Below are positions 24,569-36,300 of a stretch of DNA of 64,000 nt, one piece after another; positions within the stretch are counted from its first letter, which is position 1; every line of letters begins with the position of its first letter. Source of the DNA: Stomorhina lunata (lineage: Eukaryota; Arthropoda; Insecta; Diptera; Rhiniidae). The stretch lies in contig OW121743.1 in NCBI GenBank assembly GCA_933228675.1, positions 54,314,903 through 54,378,902 on the forward strand, read 5' to 3'. Made by a program: the position numbers and the translations under genes. The notes beneath the pieces are model-generated. The model saw nothing but the letters and a program-made list of their open reading frames with translations. It was not told the DNA's origin and did no database searches.

Positions 24569-26172
24569 GTAGTAGATTTGTAATAGAGTTGCAATCGTGG
24601 ATCTATATTTAGTATAAATTGAAATCGATCTTTATAGAGATCAATCTTCAATCGTTAGTATTTAAATGAATCGAATTTCAATTGTGGGTTTTTATGGAGA
24701 TAGAATTTGAATCGTGAGTTTTTTTTATATAGAAATTAAATCGTGGGCCCTTTCATAAATCAAATTTGTATCAAGAGCCCTTTTATTGAACGATTTTGAT
24801 CGCGAATTTTTACGTTGATTGAATTCCAATCATAGATTTTTATATTTATCTAATTTCAATTGTTGGCGATTGTGTAGATCGAATTTGAATCGTGAAAATC
24901 TTTACAGATCCTCGATTTTATGAGGATCAATTTTCGATTTGTAGATACTCGATTTTGTGTAGAGTTTCGAGGTTCTTTAAATAGATTGAAAACATAGATC
25001 TTTATACAAATTCTTGATTTTCTATTGATCAATTTTCGATCGTCGATCTTTTTATAGATTCTTTATGTAGATATACGAGTACTTTCCATGATGAAACTAG
25101 ATATAGGTCATCTTTTTTATGCAGATCAATTTGTGATCGTCCAAATTTATATATTTTTTCCGATTTAATATAGATCGATTTAATATAGTCTTTCTTTTAC
25201 TTTTTGATCGTGATTCCTTATATATTTAGATTAAATTTCCATAAAAATTTGATAGATCTATTTATAAATTATTATAAATTATATATATATAGATCAAATA
25301 TTCATAGTCGATTTTATGTAAATCAAATTCAATCATGAATCTATATATAGGCTGTCCATTTCATACAGATCAATTTTCGATCTATTGTGAATCTTAATGC
25401 AAATCCTCAATTTTATCTTAATATATTTTCGATAGTGAATCTTTACTAAGATCATGAATACTTCAAACGAAAATCTATAGTGGATCAGTTTTGAATTGTG
25501 GATTTATATACATATAGATCCTCGATTCTATCTAAATCTATTTTTGATAGTAAGTCTTTACTTAGATTGTGGATTATATATAGAACAAATATCTATTGTT
25601 GATTTTGGATATCGATTTTATTTAGATGGAAATTCGATCGTGGATCTATATATAGATCGTCAATTTTTTGCAGATCTATTTTCGATTGTGGTTCTTAATA
25701 TGTTTTCTCTTTTTAATTAAGATTGATTTTCGATTAAGCTTTACTAAGATCATGGATAATTATATAGAAAAAATTTAAATCGAAATTCGATGGTGGAAAT
25801 ATAAATAGATCTTGATATAAATACTCGATTTTATAAAGATATATTTTCAACAGTTAATTTTTACTTAGATCTTGGATTATATACTTATATAGATCAAATT
25901 TTCATCTTGGATGTTATGTTTAATAGATCGAATACTTCTTTTGGATCTTTAAATGATTTTCGGTTTTATGTAGATCTAAATTAGATTGTGGATTTATATA
26001 TAGGTCAAATTTGATCAACTATAGATCGAATCTTAGATCTTTTTAATCTTACCGATTTTATGCAGTTAAAAATTCGATTGTAGATCCATTTCCAAGATCT
26101 GTTTTTAATCGTGGATTTTATGTAGATCCTAAATTTATATAGATCTATTGTCGTTAGTTGATCTTTAATTAG
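24569..26172. repeat. Array H, degenerate GATC-rich repeat
   Basis: This 1.6 kb stretch is built from recurring words such as TATAGATC, CGATTTTATGTAGATC, AATTTTCGATCGTGGATC and GGATCTTTATATAGATC. The recurrence is irregular and I cannot fix one unit length by eye. GATC density is far above the neighbouring arrays. Small open frames inside it follow from the repeat structure. Confidence 0.7.
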
Positions 26173-26333
26173 CTCATCTATGTATATAAAAATCAATGCC
26201 ACTTTTCGTTGTAACTCAAGAACAGGCTCATCTATCTAAACCAGATGTTAAGGCTTTGTATGGACTATTTAGAAGATGATTTATATAAAGTTTGCTTAAA
26301 ATCGGTCGTGCGGTTCTTCATTTATCACATTTT
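26173..26333 (+). repeat. Left arm (X) of a long inverted pair flanking the J segment
   Basis: This sequence, including GCCACTTTTCGTTGTAACT, CATCTATCTAAACCA and TTTATCACATTTTTT, reappears as its reverse complement at 31652-31814, with landmarks in mirrored order. The two arms enclose the foldback element, a 1.6 kb spacer and tandem array J. The divergence is considerable (many substitutions and short indels), so the pair is not recent. Confidence 0.8.
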
Positions 26334-26346
26334 TTTAATTTTTTTT

Positions 26347-26852
26347 CAGTGGCGCCACCTATCGGAACTTCTTCATACCAACTTGGTAATGTTCATCGGT
26401 TCGTGAGCAACAACTTTGCTAAAGATCATTGCATGATCAAATTTGTATATATATAGAAGATCATTTCTAGAGTTGGTACAATATATGGAAACTACAATAT
26501 GTACGTAAATATAAAAAATTTCCATGGATTTTATAAACTCCGAAAAAAAAACTAATTTCTCTTTTTTTTTGGAGTTTATAAAATCCATGGAAATTTTTTA
26601 TATTTCCATGGATTTTATAAACTCCGAAAAAAAAACTAATTTCTCTTTTTTTTTTTTGGAGTTTATAAAATCCATGGAAATTTTTTATATTTACATAAAT
26701 ATTGTAGTTTCCATATATTGTACAAATTTTATAAATTATCTTCTATATATATAAAAATTTGATCATGTAATGATCTTTAGCAAAGTTATTGTGCATGAAT
26801 CGACGAACATTACCAAATTGGTATGAACAAGTTCCGATAGGTGGCGCCACTG
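26347..26852. mobile_element. Palindromic foldback-type element, 506 bp
   Basis: The segment begins CAGTGGCGCCACCTATCGGA and ends with the complementary TCCGATAGGTGGCGCCACTG, with complementary sequence continuing through both arms. The outer part of each arm carries one copy of a repeat unit containing AATCTTTAGCAAAGTTGTTG-like sequence, which is also tandemly repeated at 62080-62710. The centre consists of two tandem copies of a hairpin of about 86 bp. Each hairpin has TTTCCATGGATTTTATAAAC arms around a loop rich in A and T, starting near 26519 and 26605. No protein is encoded; the open frames on both strands mirror the palindrome. Family membership (Foldback-like or another class) cannot be decided from sequence alone. 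Confidence 0.9.
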
Positions 26853-28418
26853 AAAATTGCTCAAATTGAATTTAATCGTGAACTATTAATTTGATCATGC
26901 TACGATATTTAGCAAAGTTGTTTCCCTTGAGTCGAAGAGGGTTTCTAAGTTAAGAATAACAGCAGATGACAAATTAAAAACTATAATTTTAACGATTTGG
27001 GCTACAAACAAGATCACAAACTAATAATACCTTATTCCTTTTATTTTATATTTTTTTGAAGCATCAGTGAGACATCAAGCCATGATGCAATAAGTACCTT
27101 AAAACAAACGAAAAAAAATGTATTCCTGATTTCTGGAAACAATTGTTGTTGCATGTTGTGATTTTTTGTTAAGGTCTTAAATAGTTTCGAACTTGGAATC
27201 AAGCCGTGGTCATTTTCATTTTCAAACTTTGAAAACTTTATTTTCAATTGTGTGTAAAAAGATCTCCTTTCGGCTAAAGATGTCAAAACGAAGTCAATGG
27301 CCTCAGAGAAGAAGATGAAACGGTTCTTTTTTTTCAAGAATTTTAAAATTTCATTTGAGATTTTGTTTTTTTTTGAAGAAAAAAAAATTTCCTTAAAAAA
27401 AAATACAAGACATTTAGAATGAAAAGGGTTTCTTTAAAGCGGGATTTAATTTTGTTTCCTACTCAAGTATTAAAACTTGCGGTTGATGCCTTTACTTTTT
27501 GGTTGTATTTTTTTCATTTTTGTAGCTTTTGAATTTAAAATGTGATTTTTTTTAAACATTTCAATTGTTGTCTTTTGCGGTCGTTTTTCCATTAAGTGTT
27601 GACAATTATTTTGCATTTTTATGCATTTTTGTAAAAAAAGGCTACGTTCTGTCGTTTTTTTTCTTTTCAAGCCAACACAAATCGTTTTAATGTTTTCAAG
27701 TCAATGACCCCAATTTTATTGTGATTTTTATTTTAATTGTAAAAATGTTTATAACATTTTAATGTAATTGTAAAATGTTGTTAAATGTTTTATTTATGAC
27801 ACTTTTAATACTTACATACATATATCAATATATCCATATGTATATGTATTTACTACTCTTGTATTGCATTTTTCTTGTTATTAATATATGGGGCGTTTCA
27901 TATCTCCATAACTTTTTACGAGTCTTCTGATGATAGTGTTTGTTTTCCAGCCAACCCACAGAAGTCTCGTTTCAAAGCGAGAAGTGCATTGATCGCATTT
28001 TAATATCTCACACCTAAGTAAATATTTACTAATAGATACGAGTAAATAGACTTAAAACTTTAATGAATACTAATCATTTATTGTCTTGAACTTGAAATTT
28101 TTATTATATTTCTAGCCAAGATAATTGGTTGGATTTAGACATTATAATTATTTGCATAATTACTTGTTTTGTATGGATGGGGTGATGTCTAATAATTAAA
28201 TCAATCTAATTTTTAGATTTATTGTTAAATGGAGAGGTTTTGACGTAAATATTTAAACTTGGCTAAGTTACATATCTTGAATAATTTTTTTATAATGTTT
28301 AAAGTAAGAAGTAAATTTTATGTAAGTGTCAAAGTTGTTGGAAATGAAATCAATTAAGCCTTTCATGGTTAAGGGTACACCCAATTTACAATCGTGTATA
28401 ATAATTATAAATATGGGT
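26853..28418. other. Spacer between the foldback element and array J
   Basis: About 26880-26960 is a further partial copy of the 132 bp repeat (TTTGATCATGCTACGATATT, then AGCAAAGTTGTT). The remainder is non-repetitive. Two minus-strand open frames of 98 codons (27041-27337) and 66 codons (27470-27670) exist. They have mixed amino acid composition, but I recognise no domain, signal sequence or homologue. They could be remnants of a transposon or chance open frames, so no gene is called. Confidence 0.5.
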
Positions 28419-31400
28419 CTTTATAGTAAAATTTTCGAAAATTTACTCTTATAGTAAATTTTTCGAAAATTTACTATTTATAAAAAATTTTTCGAAAATT
28501 TACTATTTATAGTAAATTTTTCGAAAATTTACTATTTATAGGAAATTTTTCAAAAATTTTCTATTTATAGGAAATTTTTCGAAAATTTACTATTTATAGG
28601 AAATTTTTCGAAAATTTACTAATTATAGGAAATTTTTCGAAAATTCACTAATTATAGTAAATTTTTCGAAAATTTACTATTTATAGTAAATTTTTCGAAA
28701 ATTTACTATTTATAGAAAATTTTTTAGAAAATTTACTATTTATAGTAAATTTTTCGAAAATTTACTATTTATAGTAAATTTTTCGAAAATTTACTATTTA
28801 TAGTAAATTTTTTGAAAATTTACTATTTATAGGAAATTTTTTAGAAAATTTACTAATTATAGGAAATTTTTCAAAAATTTACTATTTATAGGAAATTTTT
28901 CAAAAATTTACTATTTATAGTAAATTTTTCGAAAATTTACTTTTTATAGTAAATTTTTCGAAAATTTACTTTTTATAGTAAATTTTTCGAAAATTTACTT
29001 TTTATAGTAAATTTTTCTAAAATTTACTTTTTATAGTAAATTTTTCGAAAATTTACTTTTTATAGTAAATTTTTCGAAAATTTACTTTTTATAGTAAATT
29101 TTTTGAAAATTTACTTTTTATAGTAAATTTTTTGAAAATTTACTTTTTATAAAAAATTTTTCGAAAATTTACTTTTTATAGTAAATTTTTTGAAAATTTA
29201 CTTTTTATAAAAAATTTTTCGAAAATTTACTTTTTATAGTAAATTTTTCGAAAATTTACTTTTTATAGTAAATTTTTCAAAAATTTACTATTTATAGTAA
29301 ATTTTTCGAAAATTTACTATTTATAGTAAATTTTTCGAAAATTTACTATTTATAGTAAATTTTTCGAAAATTTACTATTTATAGTAAATTTTTCGAAAAT
29401 TTACTTTTTATAGTAAATTTTTCGAAAATTTACTTTTTACAGTAAATTTTTCGAAAATTTACTTTTTATAGTAAATTTTTCGAAATTTACTATTTATAGG
29501 AAATTTTTCAAAAATTTACTATTTATAGGAAATTTTTCAAAAATTTACTATTTATAGGAAATTTTTCGAAAATTTACTAATTATAGGAAATTTTTCGAAA
29601 ATTCACTAATTATAGTAAATTTTTCAAAAATTTACTATTTATAGTAAATTTTTCGAAAATTTACTATTTATAGGAAATTTTTTAGAAAATTTACTATTTA
29701 TAGTAAATTTTTCGAAAATTTACTATTTATAGTAAATTTTTCGAAAATTTACTATTTATAGTAAATTTTTTGAAAATTTACTATTTATAGGAAATTTTTT
29801 AGAAAATTTACTAATTATAGGAAATTTTTTAGAAAATTTACTAATTATAGGAAATTTTTCAAAAATTTACTATTTATAGGAAATTTTTCAAAAATTTACT
29901 TTTTATAGTAAATTTTTCGAAAATTTACTTTTTATAGTAAATTTTTCGAAAATTTACTTTTTATAGTAAATTTTTCGAAAATTTACTTTTTATAGTAAAT
30001 TTTTCGAAAATTTACTTTTTATAGTAAATTTTTCGAAAATTTACTTTTTATAGTAAATTTTTCGAAAATTTACTTTTTATAGTAAATTTTTCGAAAATTT
30101 ACTTTTTATAGTAAATTTTTCGAAAATTTACTTTTTATAGTAAATTTTTCGAAAATTTACTTTTTATAGTAAATTTTTCGAAAATTTACTTTTTATAGTA
30201 AATTTTTCGAAAATTTACTTTTTATAGTAAATTTTTTGAAAATTTACTTTTTATAGTAAATTTTTCGAAAATTTACTTTTTATAGTAAATTTTTCGAAAA
30301 TTTACTTTTTATAGTAAATTTTTCGAAAATTTACTTTTTATAGTAAATTTTTCGAAAATTTACTTTTTATAGTAAATTTTTCGAAAATTTACTTTTTATA
30401 GTAAATTTTTCGAAAATTTACTTTTTATAGTAAATTTTTCGAATATTTACTTTTTATAGTAAATTTTTCGAAAATTTACTTTTTATAGTAAATTTGTCGA
30501 AAATTTACTTTTTATAGTAAATTTTTCGAAAATTTACTTTTTATAGTAAATTTTTCGAAAATTTACTTTTTATAGTAAATTTTTCGAAAATTTACTTTTT
30601 ATAGTAAATTTTTCGAAAATTTACTTTTTATAGTAAATTTTTCGAAAATTTACTTTTTATAGTAAATTTTTCGAAAATTTACTTTTTATAGTAAATTTTT
30701 CGAAAAATTACTTTTTATAGTAAATTTTTCGAAAATTTACTTTTTATAGTAAATTTTTCGAAAATTTACTTTTTATAGTAAATTTTTCGAAAATTTACTT
30801 TTTATAGTAAATTTTTCGAAAATTTACTTTTTATAGTAAATTTTTCGAAAATTTACTTTTTATAGTAAATTTTTCGAAAATTTACTTTTTATAGTAAATT
30901 TTTCGAAAATTTACTTTTTATAGTAAATTTTTCGAAAATTTACTTTTTATAGTAAATTTTTCGAAAATTTACTTTTTATAGTAAATTTTTCGAAAATTTA
31001 CTTTTTATAGTAAATTTTTCGAAAATTTACTTTTTATAGTAAATTTTTCGAAAATTTACTTTTTATAGTAAATTTTTCGAAAATTTACTTTTTATAGTAA
31101 ATTTTTCGAAAATTTACTTTTTATAGTAAATTTTTCGAAAATTTACTTTTTATAGTAAATTTTTCGAAAATTTACTTTTTATAGTAAATTTTTCGAAAAT
31201 TTACTTTTTATAGTAAATTTTTCGAAAATTTACTTTTTATAGTAAATTTTTCGAAAATTTACTTTTTATAGTAAATTTTTCGAAAATTTACTTTTTATAG
31301 TAAATTTTTCGAAAATTTACTTTTTATAGTAAATTTTTCGAAAATTTACTTTTTATAGTAAATTTTTCGAAAATTTACTTTTTATAGTAAATTTTTCGAA

Positions 31401-31560
31401 AATTTACTTTTTATAGTAAATTTTTCGAAAATTTACTTTTTATAGTAAATTTTTCGAAAATTTACTTTTTATAGTAAATTTTTCGAAAATTTACTTTTTA
31501 TAGTAAATTTTTCGAAAATTTACTTTTTATAGTAAATTTTTCGAAAATTTACTATTTATA
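28419..31560. repeat. Tandem array J, 29 bp near-palindromic unit (about 108 copies)
   Basis: The spacing of successive TAGTAAATTTTTCGAAAATT motifs is 29 bp in the uniform region. Each unit contains a near-perfect inverted repeat centred on TTCGAA, with AGTAAATTT on one side and AAATTTACT on the other. The left third (28419-29880) mixes variants (TATTTATAGG, TTTTTTAGAAAA, AAATTCACTAATT) and contains a duplication with a 958 bp offset, about 33 units. From about 29900 to 31550 the copies are almost identical, which points to recent amplification or gene conversion. The right edge stops abruptly against a fragment of the foldback element. Confidence 0.95.
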
Positions 31561-31651
31561 GAGTTTATACAATATATGGAAACTGTATTATAATACATCA
31601 ATATAAAAAATTTCCATGGATTATAAAAACAATACTAATCAATTTGTTACA
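31561..31651. mobile_element. Partial foldback arm
   Basis: The sequence ACAATATATGGAAACT followed by AAAAAATTTCCATGGATT matches the inner arm of the foldback element (about 26475-26535) in the same orientation. It sits between array J and the inverted arm X'. This is what remains of a second foldback copy, or of the other side of a larger element. Confidence 0.7.
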
Positions 31652-31814
31652 AAAAATGTGATAAATGAAAAACCGCTTAACAGATTTTGAGCAAACTTGA
31701 CATAAACCACCTACTTAATAGTCAGAACTAAGCCTAAATATTTGGTTTGGATAGGTGAGCTCATTCTTGATTTATAAAGTTACAACGAAAAGTGTCATTA
31801 TTTTTTATATATTA
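31652..31814 (-). repeat. Right arm (X') of the long inverted pair flanking the J segment
   Basis: This is the reverse complement of 26173-26333. AAAAAATGTGATAAATGAAA pairs with the TTTATCACATTTTTT end of X, and AGTTACAACGAAAAGTGTCA pairs with its start. Together the arms delimit a segment of about 5.6 kb. Confidence 0.8.
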
Positions 31815-33304
31815 AGATTTTGAAAAACTAAACCCGGATTTGAATTCAGCACCTCCAATAACATCAAGATTTGTACTCATCTACTCTGATCCAAAAGTTG
31901 ATCGTAATTTGTAAACTCGTGTTTTTCAAATATCGACAATTTATTGTAAATTTCACCAATATTTTTTTTATAACTTGTAAAATATCGCGTAATTTTGAAA
32001 AATCCTCTTATTTAAGAAAATAACTAACAGTTACTTGAACTTGTACATTATAAAAATTTTCAAACAAAATTTTTTACTATTTTAATGGTCACAACAAATT
32101 TTTTATGTCCATAGCAAAATTTGAACAGAAATCAAATAAAATGAAAATAAATTTGTTTAGTTGTGACCCTGAGTTAAAAAAAAACAGTTTAAATTAGTTT
32201 TAGCTAAAAGTTGTTAATTTTCTGAAAATGCCAACAAAAACTCTAAACTAACAAGAAAAAAAGACTTTGAAAAATTTTTAATGGAAAACTAAAAATAAAC
32301 TGAAAATAAATTAGCCATTGACCAGTTGAGCGTGAACAGATTCTTTTGAGCTACAAATCAACGTCTCCAGTCGACTATGAAATTAACTTTAACATTTTCC
32401 ATTTATGTTTTGGAGTTTAGCTTAAAACGGCCTAAATTTCTAATAATTAAAAAAAAAGTTTAACAAATTATGGGAATGAGTAAAAAATCGAAAGTAGAAA
32501 ACTAATAACATTTAAAATATTGTATTAACATATGGGTGTAGTTGTGATTATTTTAAGTTTTTTTTTTATAAATAATTAAATAAAATCAACTTCAACGCCT
32601 ACACAAACATTTCTCGAAAAATCTACTGAATTTCCATAAATTATTCGCTTTATCAATCAATAGATACTTCATGTATCTCACAAACACAAGCCCAGAAAAC
32701 GATCATTTAAAACTTGTTATTTTTACCGATTAAACAAAATTAAGAAGAAAAAAAAAACATTTTAATACAAAAAAAGTAAATTTTCACACATTTTAAATTT
32801 TTATACAAAAACCATCGATTTACACAAATTTTTACATAAATTTATCTTTGCATTCGAAAACTTAAAATTTGTCTTTTTTATTGACTGAAATTTGAACAAA
32901 ATTTGTGGGGGCTTAAGTATTTCGTAATTTGAATTTTTCTTTATTTATCTGTAAGATTTTTTCTTGTATTTTTTTAACAAGATAAATAAATATTTGTTTG
33001 AATATATTTTTTGTCGCTTGTTATGTTTATTAGTAGATAATGGCTGTAATTTAGACTTCATTTAATAGAGACCAACAAAATGTTTAAAGAATGTGTTTAA
33101 ATATTTGTTAAATTTATAAAATTATTCAAATTTGTGGTGGTTTTTATCTAAAATCTTATTGTAAACACAGAAAAAGTGTTTTAAATTTAAAAGCATTAAT
33201 TTTTTTACAAACACTAGAAACCCCATAACAAAATCTCACACACATTTGGGAAGTTAAAGTTTAACGACAATCAATAATATTGATAAATCACAAAAAACAA
33301 ATAA
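31815..33304. other. Non-repetitive spacer between J segment and array K
   Basis: This is 1.5 kb of AT-rich DNA with no supportable gene, RNA or tandem repeat. Confidence 0.5.
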
Positions 33305-36300
33305 TATTAAAAATTTTTCTATAGAAAAATTTTCAATATAAAAATTTTTCAATAGAAAAATTTTCAATATAAAAATTTTTCTATAGAAAAATTTTCAAAT
33401 TAAAAATTTTTCTAATCAAAAATGTTCAATATAAAAATTTTTCTATAGAAAAATTTTCAATATAAAAATTTATCTATAGAAAAATTTTCAATATAAAAAT
33501 TTTTCTATAGAAAAATTTTCAATATAAAAATTATTCTATAGAAAAATTTTCAATATAAAAATTTATCTATAGAAAAATTTTCAATATAAAAATTTTTCTA
33601 TAGAAAAATTTTCAATATAAAAATTATTCTATAGAAAAATTTTCAATATAAAAATTTATCTATAGAAAAATTTTCAATATAAAAATTTTTCTATAGAAAA
33701 ATTTTCAAATTAAAAATTTTTCTAATCAAAAATGTTCAATATAAAAATTTTTCTATAGAAAAATTTTCAATATAAAAATTTATCTATAGAAAAATTTTCA
33801 ATATAAAAATTTTTCTATAGAAAAATTTTCAATATAAAAATTATTCTATAGAAAAATTTTCAATATAAAAATTTATCTATAGAAAAATTTTCAATATAAA
33901 AATTTTTCTATAGAAAAATTTTCAATATAAAAATTATTCTATAGAAAAATTTTCAATATAAAAATTTTTCTAAAGAAAAATTTTCAATATAGAAATTTTT
34001 CTAAAGAAAAATTTTCAATATAAAAATTTTTCTAAAGAAAAATTATCAATATAAAAATTTTTCTAAAGAAAAATTATCAATATAAAAATTTTTCTAAAGA
34101 AATATTTTCAATATAGAAATTTTTCTAAAGAAAAATTTTCAATATAAAAATTTTTCTAAAGAAAAATTATAAATATAAAAATTTTTCTAAAGAAAAATTA
34201 TCAATATAAAAATTTTTCTAAAGAAAAATTATCAATATAAAAACTTTTCTAAAGAAAAATTTTCAATACAAAAGTTTTTCTATTTAAAAATTTTCAATAT
34301 AAAAATTTTTCTATAGAAAAATTTTCAATATAAAAATTTTTCTACAGAAAAATTTTCGATATAAAAATTTTTCTAAAGAAAAATTTTCATTATAAAAATT
34401 TTTCTAAAGAAAACTTTTTTTCTAAAGAAAAATTTTCAATATAAAAATTTTTCTAAAGAAAAATTTTCAATATAAAAATTTTTCAATAGAAAAATTTTCA
34501 ATATAAAAATTTTTACATAGAAAAATTTTCAAAATAAAAATTTTTCTATAGCAAAATTTTCAAGCTAAAATTTTTCTCATCAAAAATTTTCAATATCAAA
34601 ATTTTTCTAAAGAAAAATTTTCAATATAAAAATTTTTCTAAAGAAAAATTTTCAATATAAAAATTTTTCTAAAGAAAAATTTTCAATATAAAAACTTTTC
34701 TAAAGAAAAATTTTCAATATAAAATTTTTTCTAAAGAAAATTTTTCTAAAGAAAATTCTTTTCTATAAAAAAATTTCAAATTAAAAATTTTTCTATAGAA
34801 AAATTTTCAATATAAAAATTTTTCTATAGAAAAATTTTCAAGCTAAAATTTTTCTCATCAAAAATTTTCAATATCAAAATTTTTCTAAAGAAGAATTTTC
34901 AATACAAAAATTTTTCTAAAGAAAAATTTTCAATATAAAAACTTTTCTAAAGAAAAATTTTCAATATAAAATTTTTTCTAAAGAAAATTTTTCAATATTA
35001 AAATTTTTCTATAGAAAATTTTTTTCTATAAAAAAATTTCAAAATAAAAATTTTTCTATAGAAAAATTTTCAATATAGAAATTTTTCTAAAGAAAAATTT
35101 TCAATCTAAAAATTTTTCTAAAGAAAAATTATCAATATAAAAATTTTTCTAAAGAAAAATTATCAATATAAAAATTTTTCTAAAGAAAAATTATCAATAT
35201 AAAAATTTTTCTAAAGAAAAATTATCAATATAAAAATTTTTCTAAAGAAAAATTTTCAATATAAAAATTTTTCTAAAGAAAAATTATCAATATAAAAATT
35301 TTTCTAAAGAAAAATTTTCAATATAAAAATTTTTCTAAAGAAAAATTTTCAATATAAAAATTTTTCTAAAGAAAAATTTTCAATATAAAAATTTTTCTAA
35401 AGAAAAATTATCAATATAAAAATTTTTCTAAAGAAAAATTATCAATATAAAAATTTTTCTAAAGAAAAATTATCAATATAAAAATTTTTCTAAAGAAAAA
35501 TTTTCAATATAAAAATTTTTCTAAAGAAAAATTTTCAATATAAAAATTTTTCTAAAGAAAAATTATTAATATAAAAATTTTTCTAAAGAAAAATTATCAA
35601 TATAAAAATTTTTCTAAAGAAAAATTTTCAATATAAAAATTTTTCTGTAGAAAAATTTTCAAATTAAAAATTTTTCTATAGAAAAATTTTCAAATTAAAA
35701 ATTTTTCTATAGAAAAATTTTCAAATTAAAAATTTTTCTATAGAAAAATTTTCAAATTAAAAATTTTTCTATAGAAAAATTTTCAATATAAAAATTTTTC
35801 TAAAGAAAAATTTTCAATATAAAAATTTATCTATAGAAAAATTTTCAATATAAAAATTTATCTATAGAAAAATTTTCAATATAAAAATTTTTCTATAGAA
35901 AAATTTTCAATATAAAAATTATTCTATAGAAAAATTTTCAATATAAAAATTTTTCTAAAGAAAAATTTTCAATATAGAAATTTTTCTAAAGAAAAATTTT
36001 CAATATAAAAATTTTTCTAAAGAAAAATTATCAATATAAAAATTTTTCTAAAGAAAAATTATCAATATAAAAATTTTTCTAAAGAAAAATTATCAATATA
36101 AAAACTTTTCTAAAGAAAAATTTTCAATACAAAAGTTTTTCTATTTAAAAATTTTCAATATAAAAATTTTTCTATAGAAAAATTTTCAATATAAAAATTT
36201 TTCTACAGAAAAATTTTCGATATAAAAATTTTTCTAAAGAAAAATTTTCATTATAAAAATTTTTCTAAAGAAAACTTTTTTTCTAAAGAAAAATTTTCAA

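Noticed and set aside
27041..27337. 98-codon minus-strand open frame
   Set aside because: It has mixed composition and is the best non-repeat frame in this part of the window. There is no recognised domain, splice context or promoter, and the length is possible by chance in 64 kb. It is recorded in the spacer entry only.
28419..31560. CRISPR-like regular repeats
   Set aside because: Repeats are contiguous with no unique spacers, and the DNA is eukaryotic in character. This is a satellite.
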